Below are positions 33,614 through 43,300 of a DNA stretch of 64,000 nucleotides, piece by piece. The stretch comes from JAEYOM01 sp036260935 (GTDB lineage Bacteria; Bacillota; Clostridia; Acetivibrionales; DTU013). The position numbers and the translations under genes are program-made. Where the stretch lies: assembly GCA_036260935.1 (NCBI GenBank), contig DATALQ010000045.1, positions 1 to 64,000 of the forward strand, in the 5' to 3' direction. The notes under the pieces are model-generated. The model was not told the origin of the DNA. It made no database searches and worked only from the letters and a program-made list of their open reading frames with translations. Each line of letters begins with the position of its first letter. Within the stretch, counting starts at the first letter, position 1.

Positions 33614-33934
33614 ATGGCAAACAAGCGACAAAACTTCGACTACGTGGAAAATGGAGTGGCTATAAGCCCTGCTGTTCCTATGGTTGGCGACAGGGTGAAA
33701 ATAATATATGACGGGATCCTGTCAAAAAACGGCGCCACAGGGATGAATGTTCATCTGGGTTATGGAGCCAATATGGAAAATGAACAGGATATTCCGATGG
33801 AAAGAAGTGAAACCTGCTACGAGGCTACTGTTCCAGCATTGAGAGAGTCTTATCTCAAATTGAGCTTCAGGGACCAGGCAAATAATGTTGACGATAATTC
33901 CGGCAGCTTCTACAGTTTCGACATAACAGGCTAA
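33614..33934 (+). CDS. small CBM25/53-like carbohydrate-binding protein
   Basis: A 106-residue protein without signal peptide. VGDRVKIIYDGIL, VHLGYGAN and FRDQANNVDDNSGSFYSFDI follow the pattern of starch-binding CBM25/53 modules (Y-D-G..L, H-x-G, D-N-N-S/G-x-x-Y). Stand-alone copies are seen in Clostridia near glycogen or starch genes. ATG at 33614 follows GAAAGG. A bidirectional terminator separates it from folT. Ligand unproven. Confidence 0.75.
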   Translation: MANKRQNFDYVENGVAISPAVPMVGDRVKIIYDGILSKNGATGMNVHLGYGANMENEQDIPMERSETCYEATVPALRESYLKLSFRDQANNVDDNSGSFYSFDITG

Positions 33935-33971
33935 AACGGGCCACACTCTTGGGCAGTTGAGGCCCCGGCAA

Positions 33972-34001
33972 AAGAAAAACCCGGATTGACCGGGTTTTTA
34001 G
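33972..34001. terminator. bidirectional intrinsic terminator
   Basis: AAAAACCCGG (33975-33984) / CCGGGTTTTT (33990-33999), serving both the plus-strand CBM gene and the minus-strand folT gene. Confidence 0.92.
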
Positions 34002-34028
34002 TTTACTTTGCTAGTCTTCTTTTCATTT

Positions 34029-34559
34029 TCATTGTTTCCGCTTGATTCCATCTTGTCGGGACGCCGCTTCGAAACGCCTTCCGGCATATTTCCAAAACAA
34101 CGATATAATTATTACCTGTACGGGCAGCATTGCCGCGCTTTTGATAATGCGCACCGGAAGCAGGGCCATATAGCCTTTTCCGAGCAGAATCGTCAGCCAG
34201 TATGTATTCAAAGCGATGTCAATGAAAACAGTAACGCACAATACTGCCAGTATGATGCGTAAAAGTGTTTTTGGTTTGTTGTAAAGAAACAAACCGTAGA
34301 TTGTACCAGTCAGGAACGCACTTAGCGTAAAACCCGCAAAATACGGGCCGCTTGGGGCAATCAACATTCCAAGCAGGTCTCCCGCGATAGACCCCAACCC
34401 GCCTGTCAGCGGCCCGAAAAGCATCGATGCAAATGCCTGCGGCAAAAAGCCGAAGCTTATCCTGATGATATCGATTTTAATTACGGGAATCAGATAGGTC
34501 AGCACGACGTACATGGCCACAAACAGGCTCATGAACACAAGTATCCTAGTCTTTTTCAT
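34029..34559 (-). CDS. folT: folate-specific ECF transporter S component
   Basis: A 176-residue membrane protein with about six helices; RISFGFLPQAFASMLFGPL and GSIAGDLLGMLI match the substrate-binding S subunits of energy-coupling-factor transporters, folate type. It captures folate and works with shared EcfA1A2T modules encoded elsewhere. The THF riboswitch upstream supports the substrate assignment. AGGAAAGGAGG precedes the ATG. Confidence 0.92.
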   Translation of the reverse strand: MKKTRILVFMSLFVAMYVVLTYLIPVIKIDIIRISFGFLPQAFASMLFGPLTGGLGSIAGDLLGMLIAPSGPYFAGFTLSAFLTGTIYGLFLYNKPKTLLRIILAVLCVTVFIDIALNTYWLTILLGKGYMALLPVRIIKSAAMLPVQVIIISLFWKYAGRRFEAASRQDGIKRKQ

Positions 34560-34668
34560 TCCAGCACCTCCTTTCCTTCATAGGCCTTCCATACCGACAG
34601 ACTCTCCGGTAGTAGACAGGCCCCTTCTCAACGACATGGCGTCACAGAAGGAAGGAAATGCCCTCATG

Positions 34669-34772
34669 TGGCAGCGGAATGCGATCATTGCACCGCAAAT
34701 CCCAAGGATTTTTCGTCCAGCGGCAACTTCCCGTCCGGCTGGCACTTTACGCGCAATGACCTACTCTGTCAT
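34669..34772 (-). promoter_or_regulatory. tetrahydrofolate riboswitch
   Basis: On the minus strand AGAGTAGGTCATTGCGCG (from 34769), AAGTGCC, GACGGGAAGTTG, GGACGAAAA, TGCGGTGCAATGATCGCAT and TCCGCT follow the THF-I consensus in order. The half ATTGCGCG..GCGGTGCAAT pairs. No strong terminator follows; CTTCCTTC (about 34650) can cover the GAAGGAAAGGAGG ribosome binding site, implying translational control of folT. Confidence 0.9.
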
Positions 34773-34809
34773 TTAGAAAGTAAATTGTTTGCGGTTGAAC
34801 CGTACCTTC

Positions 34810-34838
34810 ATTATAATTCAACCATCAGTTATAAGCAA
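34810..34838 (-). promoter_or_regulatory. promoter of folT leader
   Basis: Minus strand TTGCTT (34838-34833), 17 bases, TATAAT (34815-34810), about 40 bases before the riboswitch. Confidence 0.8.
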
Positions 34839-34882
34839 TAATATATTTGCATAATTATACACCGCTGACCCGGAGGGTGTAT

Positions 34883-35137
34883 TTACGGCCTTGTCATCCG
34901 TTCCAGCTCGAAAAGGAACCTCAAAGCTTCATCCCCAGACCTTCCGCACATCTCTTCCGACGGTTTCAGGCCAATGCAGAATTTGGGCCTTTCGGGCTTA
35001 CCGAAAAGCTTGCATCTGTTATCGCCGGTAAGCTGTACGCAGCGTATGCCGGAAGGTTTCCCTTCCGGCATCCCGGGTATCGGCGATGTTATCGAAGGAG
35101 CGATGCAGCACGCTCCGCAGCCTGGTCTGCAGTTCAT
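34883..35137 (-). CDS. YkgJ family cysteine-cluster protein
   Basis: An 84-residue protein opening MNCRPGCGACCIAPSI, then MPEGKPSGIRCVQLTGDNRCKLFG and RPKFCIGLKPSEEMCG. The conserved cysteines are those of the YkgJ (UPF0153) family, thought to bind metal, perhaps zinc. ATG at 35137 follows GGGGG. Downstream of valS by 56 bases, possibly co-transcribed. Function unknown. Confidence 0.88.
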   Translation of the reverse strand: MNCRPGCGACCIAPSITSPIPGMPEGKPSGIRCVQLTGDNRCKLFGKPERPKFCIGLKPSEEMCGRSGDEALRFLFELERMTRP

Positions 35138-35193
35138 TTTTATACCCCCGCTGTCCAATATATTTGTAGCCATATACTTATCACACCAAATGA

Positions 35194-37695
35194 TCAATTT
35201 TGTTCCCTGGATATGATCATGACTTCCTTTGCCCTGCAGCATGCCCTTATATCGGGAATAGTCCTCTCGAACATGGCGGCAAGTCTTTTATCGGTTTCGA
35301 CAACGATCCTGTCCATATCGGCTTTCATCGAAAGCGAACGTTCAGATTTGAACTTCCTGGCACCTGCTATGACTTCCTTGAGTTTTTCCCCGAAATCCAT
35401 TATATCATTATCGGAGCAGCTTTCATTATCCCATATGAGCTTATGCAGAGAAATGCTCTGTTCGTGTTTTCTGTAAAAATCCTGATAAATATACTCCGTT
35501 ATATGCGGGACATAGATGGCATACAGCTTCAGTATATTCAGGAGGGTAGCGTAAAGGGCCTTCTGAGCTGATCTGCGCGCCTTTTCCCCGTGGATGTCGG
35601 GCTGATACAGCCGTTCCTTGACTATCTCCAGATAATTGTCGCAAAAATCCCTCCAGAAGAAATCGTCGATCACATGCCTTGCAGCACCTGTTTCGTATTG
35701 GTCAAGAAGCTTTGCAGCCTCATGGATCGTATATTTGCAGCTTTCCATTATCCAGAGGTCGACTGGGAGGAGTTCCGTTTCCATACCCGGGTCAAAGTCC
35801 TGAAGGTGTGATATCGAAAATCCCGCAGCATTCCATAGCTTCGTCACGAACCTTTGTGCCGTCCCAAGCTCATCGCGCGAGAAGAAGGTGTCAGTCCCGA
35901 GCCTTGAATTGGCGGACCAGTAACGTATTACGTCGGCGGAGTGGCTTTCGATAAGAAACTTCGGCGAAATGTCCGAATTGTTTTTCGATTTGCTTATCTT
36001 CTCGCCCTTTTTGGCTAAAACAAAACCGCAAATCATGATATCCCTCCAGGGTATCCTTCCCGTATGGTACAGGCTCTTGACGATCGTGTAAAACGCCCAG
36101 GTACGTATGATCTCATGGGCCTGAGTGCGCATGCTCATCGGCAGAAGACCGGAACTCATATCGTCCGCCTCCCCCCACCTTGCGTTTATCTGGGGCGTAA
36201 CCGACGACGTCGCCCAGGTGTCTAAAACAGCGTTTTCGGGTATAAAATCGGTACAACCACAGCAGCAGGCTTCCTTCGGCGACACTTCCTGAGGATTGAC
36301 GGGCAGATCTCCCTCATCAGCAGGCATTGGCTTGCCACAAGCCTTACAGTACCACATGGGAATAGGAACGCCAAAATATCGCTGTCTCGAGATGCACCAA
36401 TCCCATTTGAGGTTTTCAACCCAAAGTATATACCTGTTTTTCATGTGTTCGGGATACCAGTTGATCTCGTTGGCAGCTTTAAGGTAAGCCTGCTTATTGG
36501 ACAATATGTCGATATACCATTGCTTTGAGGGTATTATCTCTATGTCCTTACCGCAGCGCTCATGGACGGCAACAGTATGTACTATCTGTTCTGTCTTTAC
36601 TAGGAGCCCGTTTTCTTCCAACAGGTGTATTATACGCTTCCTGGCCGCCGTAACCGGAAGACCTCCGATGAACGGAACATCCCTGGCAATAGTACCGTCT
36701 GCCAGAATGACTTTCCTGAAGGGAAGCTTATGCTTCCCGTACCATTCAACGTCCGTGCTGTCGCCGAAGGTAGCGCACATAACGACACCAGTACCTTTAC
36801 ACATGTCGACCTTTTCATCTGACTTGACCGGTATTTCATAGCCATATAGCGGGACAGCAGACATACTGCCGATATAACCGGCATATCTTTCGTCCTGCGG
36901 GTTGACGAACAGGCAGACGCAACCATAAAGCAGTTCCGGGCGTGTCGTTGCGACTATCAGTTCACCTTCCGCTTCATTGGAATAGTCAAGTGCAATGCCG
37001 TCACGATCAGATTCAACGTTGTCTCCGCACGTTAGGCAGGCAGCAGCATTTTCTGTCCTCCCGGTAACACTCCTCCCTGTAGCAGACTGTCCTGATATTC
37101 TGAACGGTATATAGCTGAAAACAGTATCCTTATCTCTCGTATCAAGCTCAGCCTGTGCGATGGAAGTCTGGCATTCCGTACACCACAGGACAGGAGATTC
37201 CTTCATGTAGGCCTTGCCTTCCCTGTAAAGCCTTAGAAAAGATCTTTGAGATATTCTCTGCGCCATCGGGCTGATAGTCTCATACTGGAGCGACCAGTCA
37301 ACCGAAAAACCAAGCGATTGCCAAAGCTCTCTGAATTCATCAACATATTTAGCCGCCGTGGCAGAGCATTTTTCAATGAATTTCCCACGTGTCACATCCT
37401 TCGCAAAGATACCGTCTTCCCGCTCAACGAGTCTTTCGGTGGGAAGTCCGTTATCGTCAAAACCAAAGGGATAAAACACGTTATAACCCTGCATCCGTTT
37501 GTAACGTGCGATCATTTCTGCCTGAGCGTAGGAAAAAATATGCCCGATATGCAGGCTGCCGCTGACGGTCGGCGGCGGTGTGTCGATAGAGAACACCTCT
37601 CTCCCGTCGTTTTTATCAAAACGGTAAATACTGAATTCTTCCCAAAGCTGCTGCATTTCCTTTTCGGCTTGCCTGAAATCATAAGTCTTTTTCAT
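35194..37695 (-). CDS. valS: valine--tRNA ligase
   Basis: An 833-residue class I synthetase: HIGH signature at 49-52 in SGSLHIGHIF, FGFDDNGLPTERLVE, the editing-domain ATTRPELLYG and the KMSKS equivalent GEKISKSKNN. FGFDDNGLPTE is the archaeal/rickettsial-like form rather than the usual bacterial ValS. A Ser/Thr/Gly-rich insertion of about 35 residues precedes the ATTRPE strand. It is shorter at the C-terminus than standard ValS, with little of the coiled coil. A T-box with a GUA specifier confirms the amino acid. A second, standard valS elsewhere is possible. Confidence 0.93.
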   Translation of the reverse strand: MKKTYDFRQAEKEMQQLWEEFSIYRFDKNDGREVFSIDTPPPTVSGSLHIGHIFSYAQAEMIARYKRMQGYNVFYPFGFDDNGLPTERLVEREDGIFAKDVTRGKFIEKCSATAAKYVDEFRELWQSLGFSVDWSLQYETISPMAQRISQRSFLRLYREGKAYMKESPVLWCTECQTSIAQAELDTRDKDTVFSYIPFRISGQSATGRSVTGRTENAAACLTCGDNVESDRDGIALDYSNEAEGELIVATTRPELLYGCVCLFVNPQDERYAGYIGSMSAVPLYGYEIPVKSDEKVDMCKGTGVVMCATFGDSTDVEWYGKHKLPFRKVILADGTIARDVPFIGGLPVTAARKRIIHLLEENGLLVKTEQIVHTVAVHERCGKDIEIIPSKQWYIDILSNKQAYLKAANEINWYPEHMKNRYILWVENLKWDWCISRQRYFGVPIPMWYCKACGKPMPADEGDLPVNPQEVSPKEACCCGCTDFIPENAVLDTWATSSVTPQINARWGEADDMSSGLLPMSMRTQAHEIIRTWAFYTIVKSLYHTGRIPWRDIMICGFVLAKKGEKISKSKNNSDISPKFLIESHSADVIRYWSANSRLGTDTFFSRDELGTAQRFVTKLWNAAGFSISHLQDFDPGMETELLPVDLWIMESCKYTIHEAAKLLDQYETGAARHVIDDFFWRDFCDNYLEIVKERLYQPDIHGEKARRSAQKALYATLLNILKLYAIYVPHITEYIYQDFYRKHEQSISLHKLIWDNESCSDNDIMDFGEKLKEVIAGARKFKSERSLSMKADMDRIVVETDKRLAAMFERTIPDIRACCRAKEVMIISREQN

Positions 37696-37740
37696 AATGG
37701 ATACCTCCTGACTATTTTACTTACGGCGCTTTATTTCATT

Positions 37741-37793
37741 AAAACAAAAGGTTCGCCTCAAGCCAGCGTTGTAACGCCAGCTCAGGGCGAACC
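37741..37793 (-). terminator. T-box terminator
   Basis: Minus strand stem GGTTCGCC(C)T..AGC / GCT..AGGCGAACC (37793-37750) followed by TTTTGTTTT. Confidence 0.92.
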
Positions 37794-38045
37794 GTATATG
37801 TTCGTGGTACCACCTGAATTCAGAAAATCATCTGCACTCTGTCAGTACGGGAAACCCGAAAGGATGACCGATACTGTTTTCCCTCTAACGGTGGAAAAGT
37901 CCGTTGAAGCCTACTTGGATAGTCCTTTCGGTTCACTGCTCAAAGGCTACTTCCATACTTCCCTCACGAAGACTTACACCTGCCGTCTTCTCTCTTTGCA
38001 TCGGGAGCGTATGTACTCCTCCTCGTCAACGCCGTTTTATCTGTT
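37794..38045 (-). promoter_or_regulatory. T-box leader of valS
   Basis: The T-box itself, AGGTGGTACCACG, lies at 37815-37803 on the minus strand, between stem I and the terminator. Upstream, GTA at 37950-37948 precedes GCCTTTGAGC, the usual context of a specifier codon, and reads valine. GATGCAAAGAGAG and GGGAAGT match stem I landmarks. Uncharged tRNA-Val would favour antitermination. Confidence 0.9.
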
Positions 38046-38114
38046 TACTGTTTATACAATAATAGTTTATGTACTAAAAAATGTCAACCACTACTTTAAT
38101 CATTACAAATCGGA

Positions 38115-38627
38115 TTAAGATTTTACGCTGTTATACCATTTGACGACATCTGCGAGGTTCTCTTTGCAGACATAATCTCCTCCGTTTTTGAACAAATCCA
38201 ACGAGGCAAGATCCTCCGGCGTCTTTTCCGCCTTCTTCTCAATTGATGCTGTAACGTTCTTTGCCATCGTATTCATCATTATTCTGTATATGCCGTGGAG
38301 TTTGTTTATGTCATAGCCACCCTTCAGGTAAAACACCTTTGCGTCCTTTATCTTATAACGATTGACCGTCTCTTCCGCAAACTTTTCCGACGGGTTTGCC
38401 ATACCGACAGTACAGACAGCTTTCACCGCATACTTTCCTGCCGCTTTACCAAAGCCCTTAACGCTGCCTGCCATGAGCCATCCCATGAAAATTACCTCGT
38501 CGCCTTTTGAAAGCACTTTACCGGCATTTTTCAGCTCGCAGGCCTGCAAACCTGTTTCGCCGGAAAGAAGCTCCGCATAATGCTTCGTATGCCCGGCATT
38601 TGATTCATATACTATTGCTTTTATCAT
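38115..38627 (-). CDS. flavodoxin-domain protein
   Basis: A 170-residue cytoplasmic protein: VYESNAGHTKHYAELLS is a flavodoxin-type FMN phosphate loop, and EVIFMGWLMAGSVKGFGKA and VCTVGMANPS fill the later strands of the fold. Similar small proteins in Clostridia are annotated flavodoxin or protoporphyrinogen oxidase-like. GGGGGCG precedes ATG 38627; the frame is open upstream. Redox partner unknown. Confidence 0.8.
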   Translation of the reverse strand: MIKAIVYESNAGHTKHYAELLSGETGLQACELKNAGKVLSKGDEVIFMGWLMAGSVKGFGKAAGKYAVKAVCTVGMANPSEKFAEETVNRYKIKDAKVFYLKGGYDINKLHGIYRIMMNTMAKNVTASIEKKAEKTPEDLASLDLFKNGGDYVCKENLADVVKWYNSVKS

Positions 38628-38675
38628 AGCTTCGCCCCCGTTAATAAAATATATTGCATATTTTATAATAAAACA

Positions 38676-38705
38676 CAAAAAGTCCCTGTAAGCAAGGACT
38701 TTTTA
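38676..38705 (-). terminator. terminator after SLH gene
   Basis: AAAAAGTCC / GGACTTTTT around an AAGCAAGG-containing loop, between the SLH gene and the flavodoxin-like gene. Confidence 0.85.
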
Positions 38706-38747
38706 TGTCTACAACTCAAGCACCGATAAGGGATATCTTTAAAGGCA

Positions 38748-40205
38748 TTACTTCAGAAGTTCATACTTTTTGATCACTCTATAAAGGAGTACGGCTGCCT
38801 CTGCACGGGTTATCTGACTCTTCGGTCTTAATAGCCCGTCACCGCCCTGCAGGATTTCCTCCCTTACCAGGAAAGTCACGGCATCAAGAGCATATGCAGA
38901 AACCTTATCCGAGTCTTTGAAAGCACTGATGGAACCGGTAGAGGGTTTAACCTTTTCCAAATAATTTAAAAGGCGATACACAATAACCGCTGCATCTTGT
39001 CTCGTTATCTTATCAAACGGTTTGAACTTTCTGCTACCAATTCCCTCAATAATACCGCATCCCGCCGCATTTTCTATGGCGTCCTTATATTCCGCGGATT
39101 TGGGCAGGTCCTCGAAGGTAGCCCTTTTTTCGGCCTTAAAGCCGGCAATACGGTACAGCATGAGAACAAAATCCGCTCTTGTTATCATAAGCTTCGGATT
39201 GAAATGACCTTTGCCATCGCCCACGACTATTCCCTTTTGAGAAATATAGTCAATAGCTTCCCTGGCCCAATCATAACCGTCCAAATCCGTAAATGCAACA
39301 GGCGATAATGGTACATTGTCATCTCCTATTGTTACTGTGCCGGTTCCGGGATTGCTGGTTCCGGGGTTATTTGTTCCGGGGTCGTTGCCTCCGGGGTCGT
39401 TGCCTCCGGGGTCGTTGCCTCCGGGATCGTTGTTAGAGATAGTATAAGAAAATGTAACAGTCGCACTGTTCTCATAACCATCCTTAACTGCCATCGCTTT
39501 AATTGTTGTAGTCTTTGTGATCGTTATCGGCCCGGAATACTGCGTGCTTTGTACAGTAGGTGCAGAGCCGTCCAATGTGTAATATATTTGCGCTCCGCCG
39601 GTAGCCGTTGAAAGTGTCACGTTCTGAGTATCACTGTACGTTCCCGGTGCAGGACTTGCCGACGGTGATTCGGCTATCGGTTTTTGCTCCGAAACGATTA
39701 AGCTCTTTACCCAATTAAGAGCCTCTTTACTATACTGGGGGACTTTATCCACCAAGCCGGTGAACCTGAAAATTTCAAAATTGTTTATGGTGATTTTACG
39801 AGGTTGTTCACCGGAATATTTAAAAACAATGTCGCATATGTCCATACTGCTGCTGTATACATTTTCACCAGTCCCAGATGTGAAACCGATCTTATAGGTA
39901 ACCTGGTTTCCGTCCATGCGACCCTCGGAAACAACGCCGTTAAGGCCTTTTTTAAAAGTGACACCCGTCATCTTTCCATTTGTATCTCGTTTTATATCCA
40001 GAGAAGTCATGTCATCGATAACGACATTGAATTGACCGGATGCGTAAGCGTCTTTTATTGCAGCGAAGCTGACTGTATAGGTGAATTCCGATTCACCCGG
40101 GCTGAGATAGATATTTTCCGCCATCACGGTTTGGGACAGAAGGCTGAAAACTACGAAAAATGTTAAAACTAAGGCACAGATCCTATTTATTTTTGTCCTT
40201 TTCAT
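38748..40205 (-). CDS. SLH-anchored surface protein
   Basis: A 485-residue secreted protein. Signal peptide 1-29 (ICALVLTFFVVFSLLSQTVMA); a beta-rich domain about 32-170 that resembles cohesin-type sandwiches; a chitobiase-like C-terminal module about 180-255 (YYTLDGSAPTVQSTQYSGP); a NDPGG repeat linker (about 258-290); and three SLH motifs (about 305-485: FTDLDGYDWAREAI, FEDLPKSAEYKDAIENAAG and FKDSDKVSAYALDAV) that bind cell-wall polymers. Linker DNA is a 15-base tandem repeat. It lies next to a dockerin protein. Confidence 0.88.
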   Translation of the reverse strand: MKRTKINRICALVLTFFVVFSLLSQTVMAENIYLSPGESEFTYTVSFAAIKDAYASGQFNVVIDDMTSLDIKRDTNGKMTGVTFKKGLNGVVSEGRMDGNQVTYKIGFTSGTGENVYSSSMDICDIVFKYSGEQPRKITINNFEIFRFTGLVDKVPQYSKEALNWVKSLIVSEQKPIAESPSASPAPGTYSDTQNVTLSTATGGAQIYYTLDGSAPTVQSTQYSGPITITKTTTIKAMAVKDGYENSATVTFSYTISNNDPGGNDPGGNDPGGNDPGTNNPGTSNPGTGTVTIGDDNVPLSPVAFTDLDGYDWAREAIDYISQKGIVVGDGKGHFNPKLMITRADFVLMLYRIAGFKAEKRATFEDLPKSAEYKDAIENAAGCGIIEGIGSRKFKPFDKITRQDAAVIVYRLLNYLEKVKPSTGSISAFKDSDKVSAYALDAVTFLVREEILQGGDGLLRPKSQITRAEAAVLLYRVIKKYELLK

Positions 40206-40265
40206 TTATATATATAATTATCCCACCTTGTCCAAGCGAAATAATCTCTCCTTCCTGTATTTGTC

Positions 40266-40300
40266 AAAAAACCAGGGCGGGCCTGAACCCGCCCTGAATA
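40266..40300 (-). terminator. terminator after the dockerin esterase gene
   Basis: Perfect stem CAGGGCGGG / CCCGCCCTG (40273-40296) followed by GTTTTTTG on the minus strand. Confidence 0.93.
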
Positions 40301-40310
40301 AAAGGTAATA

Positions 40311-43300
40311 CTATCTGGTAATATGAGCGGCCAGATATGCTATTGTGCTTAAATCTACCATATCTACCCTGCCATCACTGTTAATATCGACAGCAAATGT
40401 ACCGCTGGTGTACCAGTCCGGATCTGCCTCAAGCTTTCCGAAGCAAGTCATCGCAATGGCAAGATCATTGCCGTTGACAATATCATTTCCATCCAGATCA
40501 CCAATGGTTTCACCGGCATCCCATATCCTGGTGGAAGCCTTGCCTTCTCCAACAATACCGCTGAAAATCTCGCCATCTTTGCCGAAGAACATTTTAATCG
40601 ACTTGATCGCAGTTTCCAGTGACTCTCCATTGTTAAGCTTGGCATCGCTCTTCAGTGTTATGGTTACTTTGGCAGCGTCAAATTCAGCTGCGTCCTTAAA
40701 GCCATCCACCTGGGCCAGGCTGAAGTAAGCTGTCGTACCGTCGCCATTGTAGTCCAGGTTTTTGGTAAACAACATGTTCTCTCCACTGTAGGAAGTGGAT
40801 ATGTCGGTAATTTCAAACCGGCTGTCGGATATTCCTATCAAGCCTTCCATTACACTTACCTTCTGGAGGTTCTTTATAGATACGTTGAAGGAAACAGATC
40901 TGTTGCTGCCCATCAATACGCTGTTGGGCGCTGCAGTAATGGTTGCCTGGTTGATGTAAACCAGCATTGCTCTGCCTGCCTTGATCCTGTCGGCAAGAGC
41001 CGGTACATCGGAAATGGCCGCACCCGGTATGGCATTTTTTACCTCATCGGCTACGAGCTTGGCGGCAGCTATCGATTCGTACGTGTATTTTCCGGTTTCC
41101 ATCTCAGCTGCAAATGCATCGAGTTCATCTTTCAGATCGGTATACACTTTATTCTGTGCGAACATCCAATCAATTGCCATCTTGCCTTCCGAGTCGGTAT
41201 ATTCGTTATATACGGGGATCCAGCAGCAATGAGGATCGAATACCCAACCGTTATACGGCTCCATCATAACCTTGTTTTCTTCCAGTACAGTCAGTTTATA
41301 GTCTCTGAAATAAGGCCCATATGTTTTTTGAACGTTTACACACATGTTATAAAGGAAGTCCTTTTGGGTTACAAATGCCCATATAGGCAGGTTTGCATAA
41401 GATTTTGCCACAGCCACGCTTGAAGGTGCTCCCGCTGCACATATCGGAACAGCCGCAGCCGGAACGTCAGGATAGGTGTTCAGGAAGGTCCATGTGCTCA
41501 TTCCGCCCATTGAGAACCCGGTGACATAAATGCGGTTCGGGTCGACAAGGCCTTCCTTCTCCCATTTCTCAACAACTGCCATCACTTTGGCCATTGAGCT
41601 TGCACTCGTAGCGTTTCGAGGACACAGCACATGACATGGATACTTGGCCTGATTTTCAGGATTGGCCCATACTGTACCGCCATTACTGAACCGGATAGGA
41701 GTATAGATATCGTTACCCTGTCCGCCGCCATGGAAGAAAATCACAAGGGGCAGAGGCCCATCGGCTTCCTTGTTTATGAAGTAACTGTAATCCATACCAT
41801 CTTCATTTCCGTACTGGTATTGATCGAGTACAGGGCTGATAACTGCAGTCTGCCTGAACGATATATTGCTCATGACAGTGCCGTCCGAACAGGCTATGGT
41901 TTTGCCGTTATAAGTAATAGTGTAGTTAGGATTCAAAGTGTAACCGTTGGCATCCATTGCACCGCCATCCGGATTCCCGCCGCCTTCGCCCCAGTTCAAA
42001 AACTCCAGAACGATATACCGTCCGGTGCCGGCAGGTGTACCAATATCATTCACCTGGCTTGTATAAAGCTTGGTGATCGTGCGCGGACCATCATATACTA
42101 CATTGCTGTCATCAACCTTTCTTGTAGTCCGGGCGTTGACACTGAACATTGAAGCATCCAACGAAGAGTTACTTACTTCTTTGCCTGTGTCGATAACAAC
42201 TGCAACCGTACGTTCATCAAATGGGAGGTTTTCGTTTCTAAGGGTAAACGGGAGTGTCGGCCTGCTTTGGGCAAAAAGCCAGTCGCTCAGCATTCCGCGC
42301 TCTTCATCGACGTATTCGTTGTAGACCGGTATCCAAACGCAATGGGGATGGAATACCCAGCCATTATACGGATCCATCATAACCTTGTTTTCTTTAAGGA
42401 TTGTCAGCTTATAATTGCTAAAGTATTGGCCATACGTATCTCTGACACCCGTTACCATACCGGCCAGGCCGTCTCCTTCAGTCACGAAAGCCCAGATCGG
42501 CAAATCGGCAATCGCTTTTGCAGCATCGACGTTTGCGGGCCCGCCGACTGCACAGAGCGGAGCCGCAGCCGCTGCAACATTGGGATATTTGTTCAGGAAA
42601 GTCCAGGTGCTAAGGCCGCCCATGGAATAGCCGGTAACATAGATACGGCTCGGATCGACACGTCCGTTAGCTATCCATTGGTTGACAACAGCCATGATAT
42701 CGTCCACTTTTGTTCCGTCGCCATAGACATTCCTCGGAGCCAGGACATGGCACGGGTGCTTTGCCTGATTCTCGGGTTCCGCCCATACTGTAGCGGAATT
42801 ACTGTACTGTATGTAGCATTCATTGTCGTTTCCCTGTCCCCAGCCGTGGAAGACAATAACCAGCGGAAGAGGTTCGCTGCGATCCTTGTTGATGAAGTAT
42901 CTATAATCGGTTGTCCCCTGGGTACCGGACTGGAATTGATCAATAATCGGACTTACAATGCCAGTCTGCATAAATTCAGGGCTAATTACAGATGTACCGT
43001 CCTTTAAGCTGATATCTCCGTTGTAGGTAACAGTGTAATTCAGCGTCATGGCATAGCCGTCAGCCGACGTAGCGCCGCCATCGGGGTTCTCACCGCCCTC
43101 ACCCCAGTTCACAAACTCGATGACTATGTATCGGCCAGAGTCGGAGGGAGTACCGTATTCATTTACTGCGCTCGTATAAACCTTTGTGATCGTACGCGGC
43201 CCATCATATGCCACGACAGTGTTGTCGGCCTTTCTGGTATTGTGTGCATAGACGCTGAACTGGGAAGCATTCAGCGAAGCGCTTTCCACATCTTTCCCTG

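Noticed and set aside
39376..39430. 15-base direct repeats as a possible CRISPR or regulatory array
   Set aside because: They are in-frame codons of the NDPGG linker of the SLH protein.
42267..43007. Plus-strand reading frame of 246 codons inside the esterase gene
   Set aside because: Shadow of a well-supported minus-strand gene; no ribosome binding site or recognisable domain.
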